Shown piece by piece: positions 9,045 to 18,061 of a DNA stretch of 64,000 nucleotides. The first letter of the stretch is position 1. Every line of letters starts with the position of its first letter. The position numbers and the translations under genes were made by a program. The DNA comes from JABDMH01 sp965223165. GTDB taxonomy: Bacteria > Bacteroidota > Bacteroidia > Chitinophagales > Saprospiraceae. The DNA is taken from assembly GCA_965223165.1 (NCBI GenBank), contig CBDCVQ010000019.1, positions 868,001 through 932,000 on the forward strand. Reading direction: 5' to 3'. Below the pieces are notes generated by a model. The model was not told where the DNA came from. It did no database searches and worked only from the letters and a program-made list of their open reading frames with translations.

Positions 9045-10136
9045 TCAATCAAAGTGCTCGGCCAATAGCAGGTTGGCCACCTCGTGGGCCCGCTCACCTG
9101 GCTTAAAGTTGGCGCTATTGCCAAGGATGATGATGCTAAATGCCTGCTCGGGAAACTGCAGGTACTGGGCCCGATACCCTCCCAGGGAGCCGCTATGCCC
9201 GATCAGGGGCAAGCCCTTGAAGCGGTCCTTGCGGATAGCAAAGGCGTATCGCGTGTCGCTGCCATCATTGAGCTTGCCACTCGTGAGCATGGTCTCCAGG
9301 AAAGCGGGCGATCCAATCCGGGGCCGGTAGAAGTTTTGATCCCATAGGTAGAGGTCCTCTACCGTGGTATACAGTCCGCCGGAGCCCACCAGATCAAATC
9401 GCATAATCATGTTCTTGATCTCGCCGTCATAGGTCTCGCGATATCCCCAGGCTCGGTTGGGAACAAGCAGGCTGGCATCATCCAGAAATCTGGAATGCTT
9501 CATACCCAGCGGCTCAAAAATCTGCTCCCTGGCAAAATCGGCAAAGCGCTGTCCGCTCACCTTTTCGACGATCATAGCCAGCATCAGGTAGCCCGAATTG
9601 CTGTATCGGTAGTCGCTGCCCGGGTCAAAATCGAGCGAATCCGTGGCCTTAATCAGGTCGTAGACCTGCGCCGTCGGGATCTGATTTAAATAATTGAGGC
9701 CAGCCTCCTCCAACAGGCCAAAGTAGTCCCGGATCCCGCTGGTGTGATGGACCAGATGGCGCACCGTGATCGTGGCCTGATACCTGGGAAAGTCCGGCAG
9801 ATAGCGCTGCACCGGCTCGTCTAGGGCGATCTGGCCCTCTTCTACAAGCAGCAGGACGCAGGCGGCGACAAACTGCTTGGAGATGGATCCCGCATAAAAG
9901 ACGGTGGAGGGGGTGATCGGTACACCGCGCTCGAGGTCCGCCATACCATAGCCCTTCTTGTAGATGATTTGGCCCTCCTGCACGATCGCAAGGGCGCACC
10001 CGGGCCTATCGGTACGGTTGCACTTGGTAAAAATCTGATCGATGGCTTGCTCTTGCTCCGCATTCAATTGAGCAAGGGAGGTTCCGTTGATCTGGGTACA
10101 CATCCAGACCACAGCAAAGACACGTAGTACATTCAA
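9045..10136 (-). CDS. Serine hydrolase of the beta-lactamase / D-alanyl-D-alanine carboxypeptidase family
   Basis: A 363-residue protein of the class C beta-lactamase fold. It has a short signal peptide ending at SLAQ, the SxxK motif as SISK near residue 83, YSN in YRYSNSGYL and HSG in IGHSGSLGG. Family members are penicillin-binding-protein-related esterases or peptidases; resistance should not be assumed. The start used is a TTG whose bases overlap the stop of the upstream OmpA-like gene (TTGA), consistent with coupling. An ATG 11 codons later would remove most of the signal peptide. Confidence 0.85.
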   Translation of the reverse strand: MNVLRVFAVVWMCTQINGTSLAQLNAEQEQAIDQIFTKCNRTDRPGCALAIVQEGQIIYKKGYGMADLERGVPITPSTVFYAGSISKQFVAACVLLLVEEGQIALDEPVQRYLPDFPRYQATITVRHLVHHTSGIRDYFGLLEEAGLNYLNQIPTAQVYDLIKATDSLDFDPGSDYRYSNSGYLMLAMIVEKVSGQRFADFAREQIFEPLGMKHSRFLDDASLLVPNRAWGYRETYDGEIKNMIMRFDLVGSGGLYTTVEDLYLWDQNFYRPRIGSPAFLETMLTSGKLNDGSDTRYAFAIRKDRFKGLPLIGHSGSLGGYRAQYLQFPEQAFSIIILGNSANFKPGERAHEVANLLLAEHFD

Positions 10137-10552
10137 AGTGTGATGGGTTTAAGTATGACGTCCGCCCGTCGGTTCTTTAATCTGCCCAAATGGGTATTGT
10201 TGCTATAGGTGGGTAGATGCTCGCCAAAGTCTTTGATTTCTATGGCTTCGGGAGCCAATTGATACTCGACCAAGCGCTCCCATACCGCCCCAGAGCGCAT
10301 CTCCGACAACCGCTTATTAAATTCAATGCTGCCGATATTGTCTGTGTGACTTTGGATGATGATCTCGTACTGTTCGATGTTTTCAAAGCTGTCCAACCAT
10401 TCATAGAGCTCTTGCTCCTGCTCCAGGTCTATCCACCAATTTCCGCCACCAAAGTAGATGCTCTTGACATGGATCGCTGTGTCGACGGTCTGTGCTTGCA
10501 GGCTATGCGAAGCCAGCGCCAGGACAGCTATGATCAACACTCGAAGACTCAT
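10133..10552 (-). CDS. Small OmpA C-terminal-like periplasmic protein
   Basis: A 139-residue protein with a signal peptide (LIIAVLALASHSLQAQ) and an OmpA-like peptidoglycan-binding fold: IIIQSHTDNIGS, then NKRLSEMRSGAVWERL and the closing LKNRRADVIL. There is no beta-barrel, so it is a free or lipid-independent periplasmic OmpA domain. Upstream on its own strand a TACTTTAA sequence near 10575 resembles a -7 element. It is co-transcribed with the beta-lactamase-fold hydrolase and overlaps it by four bases. Confidence 0.8.
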   Translation of the reverse strand: MSLRVLIIAVLALASHSLQAQTVDTAIHVKSIYFGGGNWWIDLEQEQELYEWLDSFENIEQYEIIIQSHTDNIGSIEFNKRLSEMRSGAVWERLVEYQLAPEAIEIKDFGEHLPTYSNNTHLGRLKNRRADVILKPITL

Positions 10553-10655
10553 TCCTTTAAAGTTAAAGTATTTGGACAGCTTTTATTGAGGCAATATGGC
10601 CTATTGGTCCGCTAACATATTACCGCTACATTGAGGCCGACTATTGGAGAACAGG

Positions 10656-11753
10656 ATGACGATCGGTTTTGATGCAAAAAGACTCTTCTTTAACAACACG
10701 GGCCTGGGGGTCTATAGTCGATTGTTGCTGACTGGCCTGGCCGCAGTGGATGCATCGCACCGCTACGTGCTCTTTGCCAAGAGGGCGCAGGACAGTCCCC
10801 ACTGGCCGGCCTTTGCCTCCTTTCCGACCGTATCTCGATCTCGCCCGGGGTGGCGCACATTTGGCATGGTCAGTGACGTGCGCCGAGAGGGATGTGACAT
10901 CTATCATGGACTCAGCCATGAGCTACCTCGGGGCATCCAAAAGCGGTGCCCTACGGTCGTCACCATCCACGATCTGATCTTTCGCAAGGATCCTAGCTTA
11001 TATCCCCTGGTCGATCGACTAATCTACCATCTCAAGTGGGCCCATAGCTGTCGGATCGCGGATCGGATCATTGCCGTCAGTACGCAGACCAAGCAGGATC
11101 TGGTGGAGATCTACGAGGTCGATGAGGATCGTGTGCAAGTCATACCTCCCCCGGTCGATGATCGCCACATGGGACCGACCGGTCCCACCGATCTACCCGA
11201 CAAATATGCCCTGCCCGCCACCTTCCTCTTATACGTGGGTTCCATCACACGCCGCAAGAACCTCCTGGGCCTGCTCCAGGCGCTGGATCAATCGGATCCG
11301 GGACAGGTAGCCCCGCTGGTGGTCATCGGCTCGGGTGGCGGCCCCTACTGGAAGGAGGTGCAGTCCTACGTCACCGAGCGAGGCATGCGAGATCGCGTAC
11401 ATCTGTTGGGATCGGTGGCCAACGAAGATCTGCCCAACTTCTATCGAGCAGCCGTGGCCATGGTCTATCCGTCGCACTATGAGGGATTTGGCATACCCAT
11501 CGTGGAATCACTGATGTGCGGGACCCCAGTGGTAACGTCCTGCACGAGTGCGATGCCGGAGACCGCAGGCCCGGGAGCAATCCTGGTAGACCCTGCCTCG
11601 ATCGAAGAGATCGCCGATGCCCTGCAACGCGTATGTGGCGACAGCGCCTTGCAAAAAGATCTCGCCGTCGCCGGTCAGGCCTATGTCCAGCGTTATCGTA
11701 CGCAGACGGTGGCCCAACAGGTGCTCGAGCTGTACCACGAAGTGCTGCGATAA
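10656..11753 (+). CDS. Group 4 glycosyltransferase
   Basis: A 365-residue GT-B glycosyltransferase of family GT4. The N-terminal half has FNNTGLGVYSRLLL and the HDLIFR strand; the donor-binding half has LLYVGSITRRKNL and the EX7E-type motif EGFGIPIVESL with GTPVVTS. It transfers a sugar from a nucleotide donor, probably in envelope polysaccharide synthesis; the sugar is unknown. The ATG at 10656, with GGAG/AGG upstream, is preferred over the TTG at 10644. Confidence 0.9.
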   Translation: MTIGFDAKRLFFNNTGLGVYSRLLLTGLAAVDASHRYVLFAKRAQDSPHWPAFASFPTVSRSRPGWRTFGMVSDVRREGCDIYHGLSHELPRGIQKRCPTVVTIHDLIFRKDPSLYPLVDRLIYHLKWAHSCRIADRIIAVSTQTKQDLVEIYEVDEDRVQVIPPPVDDRHMGPTGPTDLPDKYALPATFLLYVGSITRRKNLLGLLQALDQSDPGQVAPLVVIGSGGGPYWKEVQSYVTERGMRDRVHLLGSVANEDLPNFYRAAVAMVYPSHYEGFGIPIVESLMCGTPVVTSCTSAMPETAGPGAILVDPASIEEIADALQRVCGDSALQKDLAVAGQAYVQRYRTQTVAQQVLELYHEVLR

Positions 11754-11838
11754 GACTACACACCCTGGCTAGTAGAGCTTTGCTTTCCAAACCCAGCCAC
11801 GCGGTCAAACAAACCACCGCACTCCCGCGTTAACAACC

Positions 11839-11866
11839 TTGTCTACAACCCTTTTTCTTAATTTTG
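11839..11866 (+). promoter_or_regulatory. Bacteroidota-type promoter of ahcY
   Basis: TTG at 11839-11841 and TAATTTTG at 11859-11866 (matches TAnnTTTG) are 17 bp apart, the arrangement of Bacteroidota -33/-7 promoters. The apparent TTG start of a longer reading frame is this -33 element, so translation must begin downstream. Confidence 0.6.
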
Positions 11867-11889
11867 CCAAGCAAAAAATTTTGAAACTA

Positions 11890-13206
11890 ATGATGGATTC
11901 CACCACGGAAAAGTTGAAGTATAAAGTAAAGGATATCAGTCTGGCCTCCTGGGGCCGGATGGAGATGGATCTCGCAGAAGCGGAAATGCCCGGTCTCATG
12001 TCACTGCGGGAGCAATATGGCGAAAGCAAGCCACTCAAGGGCGCTAGGATTGCCGGATGTCTACACATGACCATCCAGACGGCCGTCCTGATCGAGACAC
12101 TGGTAGAATTGGGCGCCGATGTCACGTGGTCTTCCTGCAACATTTTCTCCACCCAAGACCATGCAGCCGCAGCCATAGCCGAAGCGGGCATTCCGGTCTA
12201 TGCTTGGAAGGGAATGACGGAGGAAGAATTTGATTGGTGCATCGAGCAAACGCTTTTTGCTTTCGAAGATGGTCAGCCGCTCAACATGATCCTGGACGAT
12301 GGAGGAGATCTCACGAATATGGTCTTGGACCGCTTTCCTGAGTTGGTCCCCGGTATCCGTGGTATCAGTGAGGAAACGACCACCGGCGTCCATCGGTTGT
12401 ATGATCGTATGCGAAACGGCACCCTACCCCTGCCAGCCATCAACATCAACGACTCGGTAACCAAGTCAAAATTTGACAACAAGTATGGGTGCAAAGAATC
12501 CTGTGTGGATGCCATCCGCCGTGCCACCGACATCATGATGGCAGGCAAAGTGGCACTCGTGGCGGGCTACGGTGACGTAGGAAAGGGTTCGGCCGCATCG
12601 CTACGAGGAGCTGGTTGCCGTGTCATCGTCACTGAGATCGATCCCATCTGCGCGCTGCAGGCGGCGATGGATGGATACGAGGTCAAGAAGATGATCGACG
12701 CCGTAGAAGAAGCCAATATCATCGTCACCGCCACCGGATGTAAGGATGTCATCGGACCAGCACACTTCAAGCGCATGAAAGACAAAGTCATCGTCTGCAA
12801 CATCGGTCATTTTGACAATGAGATTGACGTCGCTTGGCTTAATAGCTCGGCTGGCGATAGCAAAGTGGAAATCAAACCGCAAGTAGACAAGTACACGGTG
12901 GATGGTAAAGACATCATTCTGCTCGCCGAAGGGCGACTGGTCAACCTGGGCTGTGCCACCGGCCATCCTTCGTTTGTGATGTCCAACTCGTTTACCAATC
13001 AGGTACTAGCCCAAATGGAGCTCTGGAGCAAGTCCGATCAGTATGACAATAAAGTGTACATGCTTCCCAAGCACCTTGACGAGCAGGTTGCCCGATTGCA
13101 CCTGGCTAAGATTGGAGTCGAACTCGACGAGCTGACTGCCGAGCAGGCCGAGTACATCGGGGTAAAAACGGAAGGGCCGTACAAGCCAGACTACTATCGA
13201 TACTGA
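11890..13206 (+). CDS. ahcY: Adenosylhomocysteinase
   Basis: A 438-residue S-adenosyl-L-homocysteine hydrolase. It splits SAH into adenosine and homocysteine and so keeps methyltransferases active in the cytoplasm. Visible signatures: LHMTIQTAVLIETL, SCNIFSTQDHAAAA, the catalytic NDSVTKSKFDNKYGC segment, the NAD-binding VAGYGDVGKGSA and the C-terminal KPDYYRY that reaches the neighbouring subunit's cofactor. Start is ATG 11890 (or 11893); the frame is open upstream, but that part holds the promoter. It is transcribed alone. Confidence 0.97.
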   Translation: MMDSTTEKLKYKVKDISLASWGRMEMDLAEAEMPGLMSLREQYGESKPLKGARIAGCLHMTIQTAVLIETLVELGADVTWSSCNIFSTQDHAAAAIAEAGIPVYAWKGMTEEEFDWCIEQTLFAFEDGQPLNMILDDGGDLTNMVLDRFPELVPGIRGISEETTTGVHRLYDRMRNGTLPLPAININDSVTKSKFDNKYGCKESCVDAIRRATDIMMAGKVALVAGYGDVGKGSAASLRGAGCRVIVTEIDPICALQAAMDGYEVKKMIDAVEEANIIVTATGCKDVIGPAHFKRMKDKVIVCNIGHFDNEIDVAWLNSSAGDSKVEIKPQVDKYTVDGKDIILLAEGRLVNLGCATGHPSFVMSNSFTNQVLAQMELWSKSDQYDNKVYMLPKHLDEQVARLHLAKIGVELDELTAEQAEYIGVKTEGPYKPDYYRY

Positions 13207-13375
13207 TCTTCGCTGCAGACAGCACCGCGCTCGACGGAGCTTCAGCGGAAGCTTCGCGAATTATTCTGGGTTACCCGGTGTTTCGATACCAGTGGATGAT
13301 AACTGGAAACGAGGTCCAGCGATCGCCATGGTGTCGTGCCAGAGCAAGAGGAAAGTATTGTGCCATGGCTTGTCC

Positions 13376-13383
13376 TATCTTTG
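13376..13383 (+). promoter_or_regulatory. Possible -7 element of the DUF6702-yidD pair
   Basis: TATCTTTG at 13376-13383 matches TAnnTTTG and lies 66 bp before the DUF6702 start. A TTG at 13358-13360 is 15 bp upstream, slightly short spacing. Confidence 0.35.
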
Positions 13384-13449
13384 GTTTCTGGCGATGAATG
13401 GTGGATATGACAAAAGTTTGATCGGGCGTTTTTACGCCTATGGTTTGCC

Positions 13450-13953
13450 ATGATATCCGTGCTACTACCATATCTCCTGGTGGCCGCCACCTTATCCGGC
13501 GGAGACGAACATGATTTGCATCTGAGCAAAGCTCAGGTACACTACAATGCAAATAATTCCTCTCTGGAGGTCAGCTTGCACATATTTATCGATGATCTGG
13601 AGGCAGCCATGGCCTTGGTCGGTATGGATAGTCTCTACATCGCCACCAATAAGGAGCACCCCAAGGCTGACAGCCTCATTGCCGAGTACCTGGAGCAGAC
13701 CTTTGTCATTGCCGTGGACGGCAGACCAGTGCCATTCAACTTTCTGGGTAAGGAGGAGTCCGATGACCTCATAGCCATCTGGTGCTACTTGGAAGGGCTC
13801 AGCGTGCCACCCCCAGCAGAGGTCAAAATCACCAATCAACTACTCGTCGACCTCTACGATGACCAGCGGAATATGGTGGCCTTTACGGCGCCCGACCTGA
13901 AGAAGTACTTTCTCCTGGACACCAAGGAACATGTCGCCAAGATCCGCTTATGA
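13450..13953 (+). CDS. DUF6702 family protein
   Basis: A 167-residue exported protein of the Bacteroidota DUF6702 type: signal peptide, HLSKAQVHYNANNSSLEVSLHIFIDDLE, a middle part resembling VAVDGRPVPFNFLGKE, and a C-terminal NQLLVDLYDDQRNMV strand. The biochemical role is unknown. Its stop overlaps the yidD start (ATGA). Confidence 0.8.
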   Translation: MISVLLPYLLVAATLSGGDEHDLHLSKAQVHYNANNSSLEVSLHIFIDDLEAAMALVGMDSLYIATNKEHPKADSLIAEYLEQTFVIAVDGRPVPFNFLGKEESDDLIAIWCYLEGLSVPPPAEVKITNQLLVDLYDDQRNMVAFTAPDLKKYFLLDTKEHVAKIRL

Positions 13954-14204
13954 GTCGACTGGTACGAAAGGTTTTCATCCTACCCATTCGCTTCTATCAA
14001 TTGGCCATTTCACCCCTCCTGGGTAGCAATTGCCGATTTACGCCCACCTGCTCCCACTATGCGGTGGAGGCCATTGAGGAGTGGGGTATCTTCAAAGGTA
14101 CCTGGCTGGCTCTACGTCGTATCTTTCGCTGTCATCCCTGGGGTGGACATGGCTTTGATCCCGTGCCGAAAAAGGTCAAAGGTCCCGGCCCCAGAGCCAA
14201 GTAG
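13950..14204 (+). CDS. yidD: Membrane protein insertion efficiency factor YidD
   Basis: An 84-residue YidD (DUF37/HAF) protein: an amphipathic N-terminus, PIRFYQLAISPLLGSNCRF, PTCSHYAVEAIEEWG, and the RCHPWGGHGFDPVP tail with the conserved cysteines. It assists YidC-dependent insertion at the inner membrane. In many bacteria it sits beside rnpA-yidC; here it is coupled to a DUF6702 gene. Confidence 0.95.
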   Translation: MSRLVRKVFILPIRFYQLAISPLLGSNCRFTPTCSHYAVEAIEEWGIFKGTWLALRRIFRCHPWGGHGFDPVPKKVKGPGPRAK

Positions 14205-14233
14205 CCGCGGGGCCGGATGGAGCCTGCCCAGCC

Positions 14234-15925
14234 CTAATCCGACAGTCGAAAACTCCGTATGTTCTCCCCATCCGCCAGAAAGAGGTGATTTCTTGCGTGG
14301 TCGATGGTAAAATCAGTCCACTGGGGAAGTTCCAGTTCATCCTCCACTTCATCAGAAATCATGTTGTACCGGATGATCGATGTCTTTACAGTGGGTTTCA
14401 GTTCGAGTCTGACAAAGTAGTTGATTGGGTTTTTGCTTGCCACCATTCCGGGATACGTACCTTCTCGGAGCAACTGCGTAGTAGCACCGAGCATTGATCC
14501 CAGCTTCTCAATACTCTCTTTCAGGCGTTGCTTCTGTTGTTTATTCAAAACCGATTTAGTTGGAAATTGATGATAACTGGAGGCATACGCATGAAATCCC
14601 TTTTCGAAGTCCCTTTGGTGAATCACATTTACACCATCAGCGTCTACAGAAAAAATGGCAATCGCAAAGAGATCTCGCAAGTAGTAATTATCTCCAGCGT
14701 GACCAAAGATCACATGGGGTCGCATGCCCTCGTTGACTTCGTAATCCAACATCCACAGCCCATGCTGGGTAAGAGCAATAATCTGATTGTCCAAAAATCC
14801 CATGACTATTTGCTTTTCCTCATCATAGAGACATTGATCCCTTCGGAACTGATAGAGGACTTCTCCATCCTTGCTAATGACAGCAGTGCGGTTTCGACGA
14901 TACTGTGCCTCATGCCCATCCGGCAGGGCAAATCCACCTACAATATGTGGATGCCAACTCGCGCTGCGCGCTCTTTTCTCGGCCTTCTTACCGTCAGCAC
15001 CTACTTTTATTCGTCGGTATGTCCCTAGTCCCATGAATTCGTAGGTCACCTCGAAAGTCCCGTCTGCCAGATCCTTCACCTGCTTGACGCCTCGTTGATC
15101 AAAGCCTTTTTTGAAGGTCCACTCGCCAACCTCTGGCTGGTAGATATTAAATCCTTTGTTGTGGATCACGAGAAGACCGCGATCATGCTCCTGGACTGAT
15201 ACGACATTGGCGTCCACTTTAATCGCCTTCTTAGCCATCGACCCATCCGATCGATCGATGAGCTGCAACTCATCTCCTTCGGCTGCCACCAATTGGTCCC
15301 CCACTGACGCGATGTAGGATGGATTGTACTTCTCGACATTCCACCGTTCCTTGCCCGAGGCCAGGTCGACCGCATAGAGACTCCTACCGGATCGGAACAC
15401 AACCATATTATCTCCAACGATAGTTGCCAAGCCGTCAGAGGCACTGCGCGCAACATCCAGCTGCCACCTGAGCGATTTAGCCTCGACATCCACGCAATAG
15501 ATCCTATCACTATCCGGACCGGTACCTTTAAATAGCAAGATCTGACCATCCTCCAACATCTTTGACCACTTGCGCCGCATTCGGTCGCCCTCAAATACAA
15601 CTGTTCCGGTACCGGCGTCGAGCAGTTTGCCCGCGGCAAACACCAGACCGCTGGCACCATAGCTGACATAGTCCTCGGAGCTCTCGTCGCCAAATGTTGC
15701 ACCTAGTTTGTCCAGACCAAATCGATCCACCGACCACGCCTTCTGCTCATGGACATTGATGCCCCAATAACTCACCGCTGACTGTAGTATCAGTGTACCG
15801 GTGCTGGCGTTATGATGCATATCAATGAATAATTCGTTCTGACTATGTCCAAGCTCAACCTCTGTAATCTGAGCTGACATGGTTGCCGCCAGGCACCAGC
15901 CCAACAATAATGCTCGAATGCGCAT
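14234..15925 (-). CDS. Secreted PQQ-like beta-propeller protein
   Basis: A 563-residue protein with a signal peptide (LLLGWCLAATMSAQ). Residues about 120-260 carry PQQ/WD-like blades (YCVDVEAKSLRWQLD, LYAVDLASGKERWNVE, ELQLIDRSDGS), the pattern of outer-membrane-assembly or dehydrogenase-like propellers, but no cofactor motifs are visible. The C-terminal half is less regular and has no sorting domain. It converges with yidD 29 bp away. Function unknown. Confidence 0.6.
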   Translation of the reverse strand: MRIRALLLGWCLAATMSAQITEVELGHSQNELFIDMHHNASTGTLILQSAVSYWGINVHEQKAWSVDRFGLDKLGATFGDESSEDYVSYGASGLVFAAGKLLDAGTGTVVFEGDRMRRKWSKMLEDGQILLFKGTGPDSDRIYCVDVEAKSLRWQLDVARSASDGLATIVGDNMVVFRSGRSLYAVDLASGKERWNVEKYNPSYIASVGDQLVAAEGDELQLIDRSDGSMAKKAIKVDANVVSVQEHDRGLLVIHNKGFNIYQPEVGEWTFKKGFDQRGVKQVKDLADGTFEVTYEFMGLGTYRRIKVGADGKKAEKRARSASWHPHIVGGFALPDGHEAQYRRNRTAVISKDGEVLYQFRRDQCLYDEEKQIVMGFLDNQIIALTQHGLWMLDYEVNEGMRPHVIFGHAGDNYYLRDLFAIAIFSVDADGVNVIHQRDFEKGFHAYASSYHQFPTKSVLNKQQKQRLKESIEKLGSMLGATTQLLREGTYPGMVASKNPINYFVRLELKPTVKTSIIRYNMISDEVEDELELPQWTDFTIDHARNHLFLADGENIRSFRLSD

Positions 15926-16184
15926 TCCAATTTTGTTTGATTAGTCTTAGGTCTCTTGGAACGTTGCCCCTGAATGCCAAATAAGGTATTCCAGGGAAGG
16001 TCACCACTAGGGCCTCGCACTAAATCTGATTGTTAATTCTAATGCGAAGCTCCACTAACAGGAAACAGCCCAGGGACACAACGATGTTAAAGTAACCGAA
16101 TTCGAGTTGAAATGTGCGCCATATCAGCCCGACATAGAATAAAATCTACAAAGAATGGAGCGATGAAGGCACGCTCGACTGCAC

Positions 16185-16967
16185 CTACTTCACTGCACCC
16201 ACACCAAAGGCGATAAAATTGGGATTGAGCAAATCTTGCTTGTTGTAGTGCAGGGGCTCCCGCGTCTCCCACTCCAGGATGTGGCCGCCGGCTTCTTCGA
16301 GGATCACCTGGGCGGCAGCGGTGTCCCACTCCATCGTTGGACCCAGCCGCGGATAGATATCGGCGTTGCCTTTGGCAATCTCCAGAAACTTCAGGGAGGA
16401 CCCTCGAGGTAAGAAATGGGGCGCATCATATCTCTCGATGTATCGGCGCGTGGCGTCGTTGAGATGCGATCTGGAACAGAGGAAGTTCAACGCGGTAGCT
16501 TGGTGGTCAAAGGTCCTACATTGTAGCGGATGCTCGTCGCCTCCGGAGATCCGTACGGCCCCCCCATCCTTGGCCCCAAAGTAGGTCTCGCCGGTCACCG
16601 GCAAGTGGATCATACCTGCCACCGGCTCGGTGCCCCGCAGCAGGGCGATATTGACCGTAAACTCGTCGTTTCGATTGATAAATTCCTTCGTGCCGTCGAG
16701 CGGATCGACCAACCAGCAGTAGTCATAGGTGCGACGATCACGGTAGGGGATCAGTTTGTTCTCCTCTGAGATGATCGGAAAGGACCACCATTTTTCCAGA
16801 TGTCTACATATCAGATCATTAGCAGCTTGGTCAGCGGCCGTCAAGGGCGAGTTGTCCGCTTTGTGCTGAACCTCAAATCGGTCCTCGTCGCGATAGATCT
16901 CAAGGATGGCTTGGCTGGCTTTGAGTGCAATTTCCTGTAGAGGGGATAGGAGTTCCTTAAAGTTCAA
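16185..16967 (-). CDS. cysQ: 3'(2'),5'-bisphosphate nucleotidase CysQ
   Basis: A 260-residue inositol-monophosphatase-fold enzyme that hydrolyses 3'-phosphoadenosine 5'-phosphate. Metal-ligand motifs are present: ISEEN near residue 70, VDPLDGTKEFI near 90 and WDTAAAQVILEEAGG near 215. It starts at TTG 16967, with no in-frame ATG near. It is divergent from galE, sharing a 62-bp promoter region with a perfect palindrome. Confidence 0.92.
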   Translation of the reverse strand: MNFKELLSPLQEIALKASQAILEIYRDEDRFEVQHKADNSPLTAADQAANDLICRHLEKWWSFPIISEENKLIPYRDRRTYDYCWLVDPLDGTKEFINRNDEFTVNIALLRGTEPVAGMIHLPVTGETYFGAKDGGAVRISGGDEHPLQCRTFDHQATALNFLCSRSHLNDATRRYIERYDAPHFLPRGSSLKFLEIAKGNADIYPRLGPTMEWDTAAAQVILEEAGGHILEWETREPLHYNKQDLLNPNFIAFGVGAVK

Positions 16968-16998
16968 TATGATGATTTAAGACGAGTCAAATTTTAAA

Positions 16999-17016
16999 AT
17001 ACTTTTGCAAAAGTAT
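16999..17016. promoter_or_regulatory. 18-bp perfect palindrome carrying -7 elements on both strands
   Basis: ATACTTTTGCAAAAGTAT is its own reverse complement and presents TACTTTTG on both strands. For cysQ (minus) a TTG lies 18 bp upstream of the -7 box; for galE (plus) a weaker TTTA lies about 20 bp upstream. It may be overlapping divergent promoters, an operator, or both. Confidence 0.55.
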
Positions 17017-17029
17017 ACAAATAAAGAGC

Positions 17030-18061
17030 ATGGCAAGAATTCTGGTGACGGGAGGATGTGGTTACATCGGCAGCCATACGATCGTCGATCTGCTGGATCA
17101 TGGTCATGAGGTCGTCAGCGTTGACAATTATGTCAATAGTGACGATAGCGCCTTGGCTGGCATTCACAAGATCACCGGTACCCAAGTGACCAACCTGGAG
17201 GTGGATCTTAAGGAGTTGGACCGCCTCGAGGCCGTCTTTGCCCGGGAGTCATTTGACGCCATCATCCACTTTGCAGCCCTCAAGAGTGTGGGCGAGTCGG
17301 TGGAAGTGCCCCTGGATTATTTTGACAACAATGTGAGCGGCCTGCTGAATCTCCTGCGCTGCCAGATCAAATACCAGGTGCCCCATTTCATCTTCTCCAG
17401 TTCTTGTTCTGTCTATGGCAATGCCGACACCTTACCAGTCACCGAAGACACCCCGCTGCAGGAAGCGGAGTCACCCTATGCCCGCACCAAGCGGATGTGC
17501 GAAGAGATCATGGCAGATGTCTCCTCGGCGCATCCGAAGCTCCGCTTTGTCCTGCTGCGCTACTTCAATCCGGCAGGCGCACATCCCAGCATCGAGATCG
17601 GTGAAGCGCCCCGCAATGTGGCTAGCAATCTCGTGCCGGTGATCACGGAGACGGCCATCGGAAAACGCACGAAAATGACCGTTTTTGGCGACGACTATCC
17701 GACGAGAGATGGCAGCTGCATAAGGGACTACATCCATGTCATGGATCTGGCCCATGCCCATACTCTGAGCCTACAGTTGCTGCTCGATCGGAGAGAAGAA
17801 AAGGCGGTACAGGTCCTCAATGTGGGCACAGGCAACGGAGTCACCGTGCTGGAGGCTATCGAAGCCTTTAGACGGGTGGCAGATCGAGATCTAAACTACG
17901 TAGTGGGGCCGCGCCGACCGGGCGATGTCATCGCCATCTACGCCGACTACTCCAAAGCCAAATCACTGATCGGCTGGCAACCGACCTATTCGATCGACCA
18001 GATCATGGATACGGCCTGGCAGTGGGAGCTGAAACGCACCTCGGCGGCCTCTTATACCTGA
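17030..18061 (+). CDS. galE: UDP-glucose 4-epimerase
   Basis: A 343-residue extended SDR epimerase interconverting UDP-glucose and UDP-galactose (or the GlcNAc forms). NAD-binding GGCGYIGSH is at residues 8-16, SSSCSVYG holds the catalytic Ser, and the active-site YxxxK appears as YARTK. The NPAGAHPS substrate loop and RDYIHVMDLA are typical of GalE. The last 10 bp overlap the convergent M16 protease gene. Confidence 0.95.
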   Translation: MARILVTGGCGYIGSHTIVDLLDHGHEVVSVDNYVNSDDSALAGIHKITGTQVTNLEVDLKELDRLEAVFARESFDAIIHFAALKSVGESVEVPLDYFDNNVSGLLNLLRCQIKYQVPHFIFSSSCSVYGNADTLPVTEDTPLQEAESPYARTKRMCEEIMADVSSAHPKLRFVLLRYFNPAGAHPSIEIGEAPRNVASNLVPVITETAIGKRTKMTVFGDDYPTRDGSCIRDYIHVMDLAHAHTLSLQLLLDRREEKAVQVLNVGTGNGVTVLEAIEAFRRVADRDLNYVVGPRRPGDVIAIYADYSKAKSLIGWQPTYSIDQIMDTAWQWELKRTSAASYT

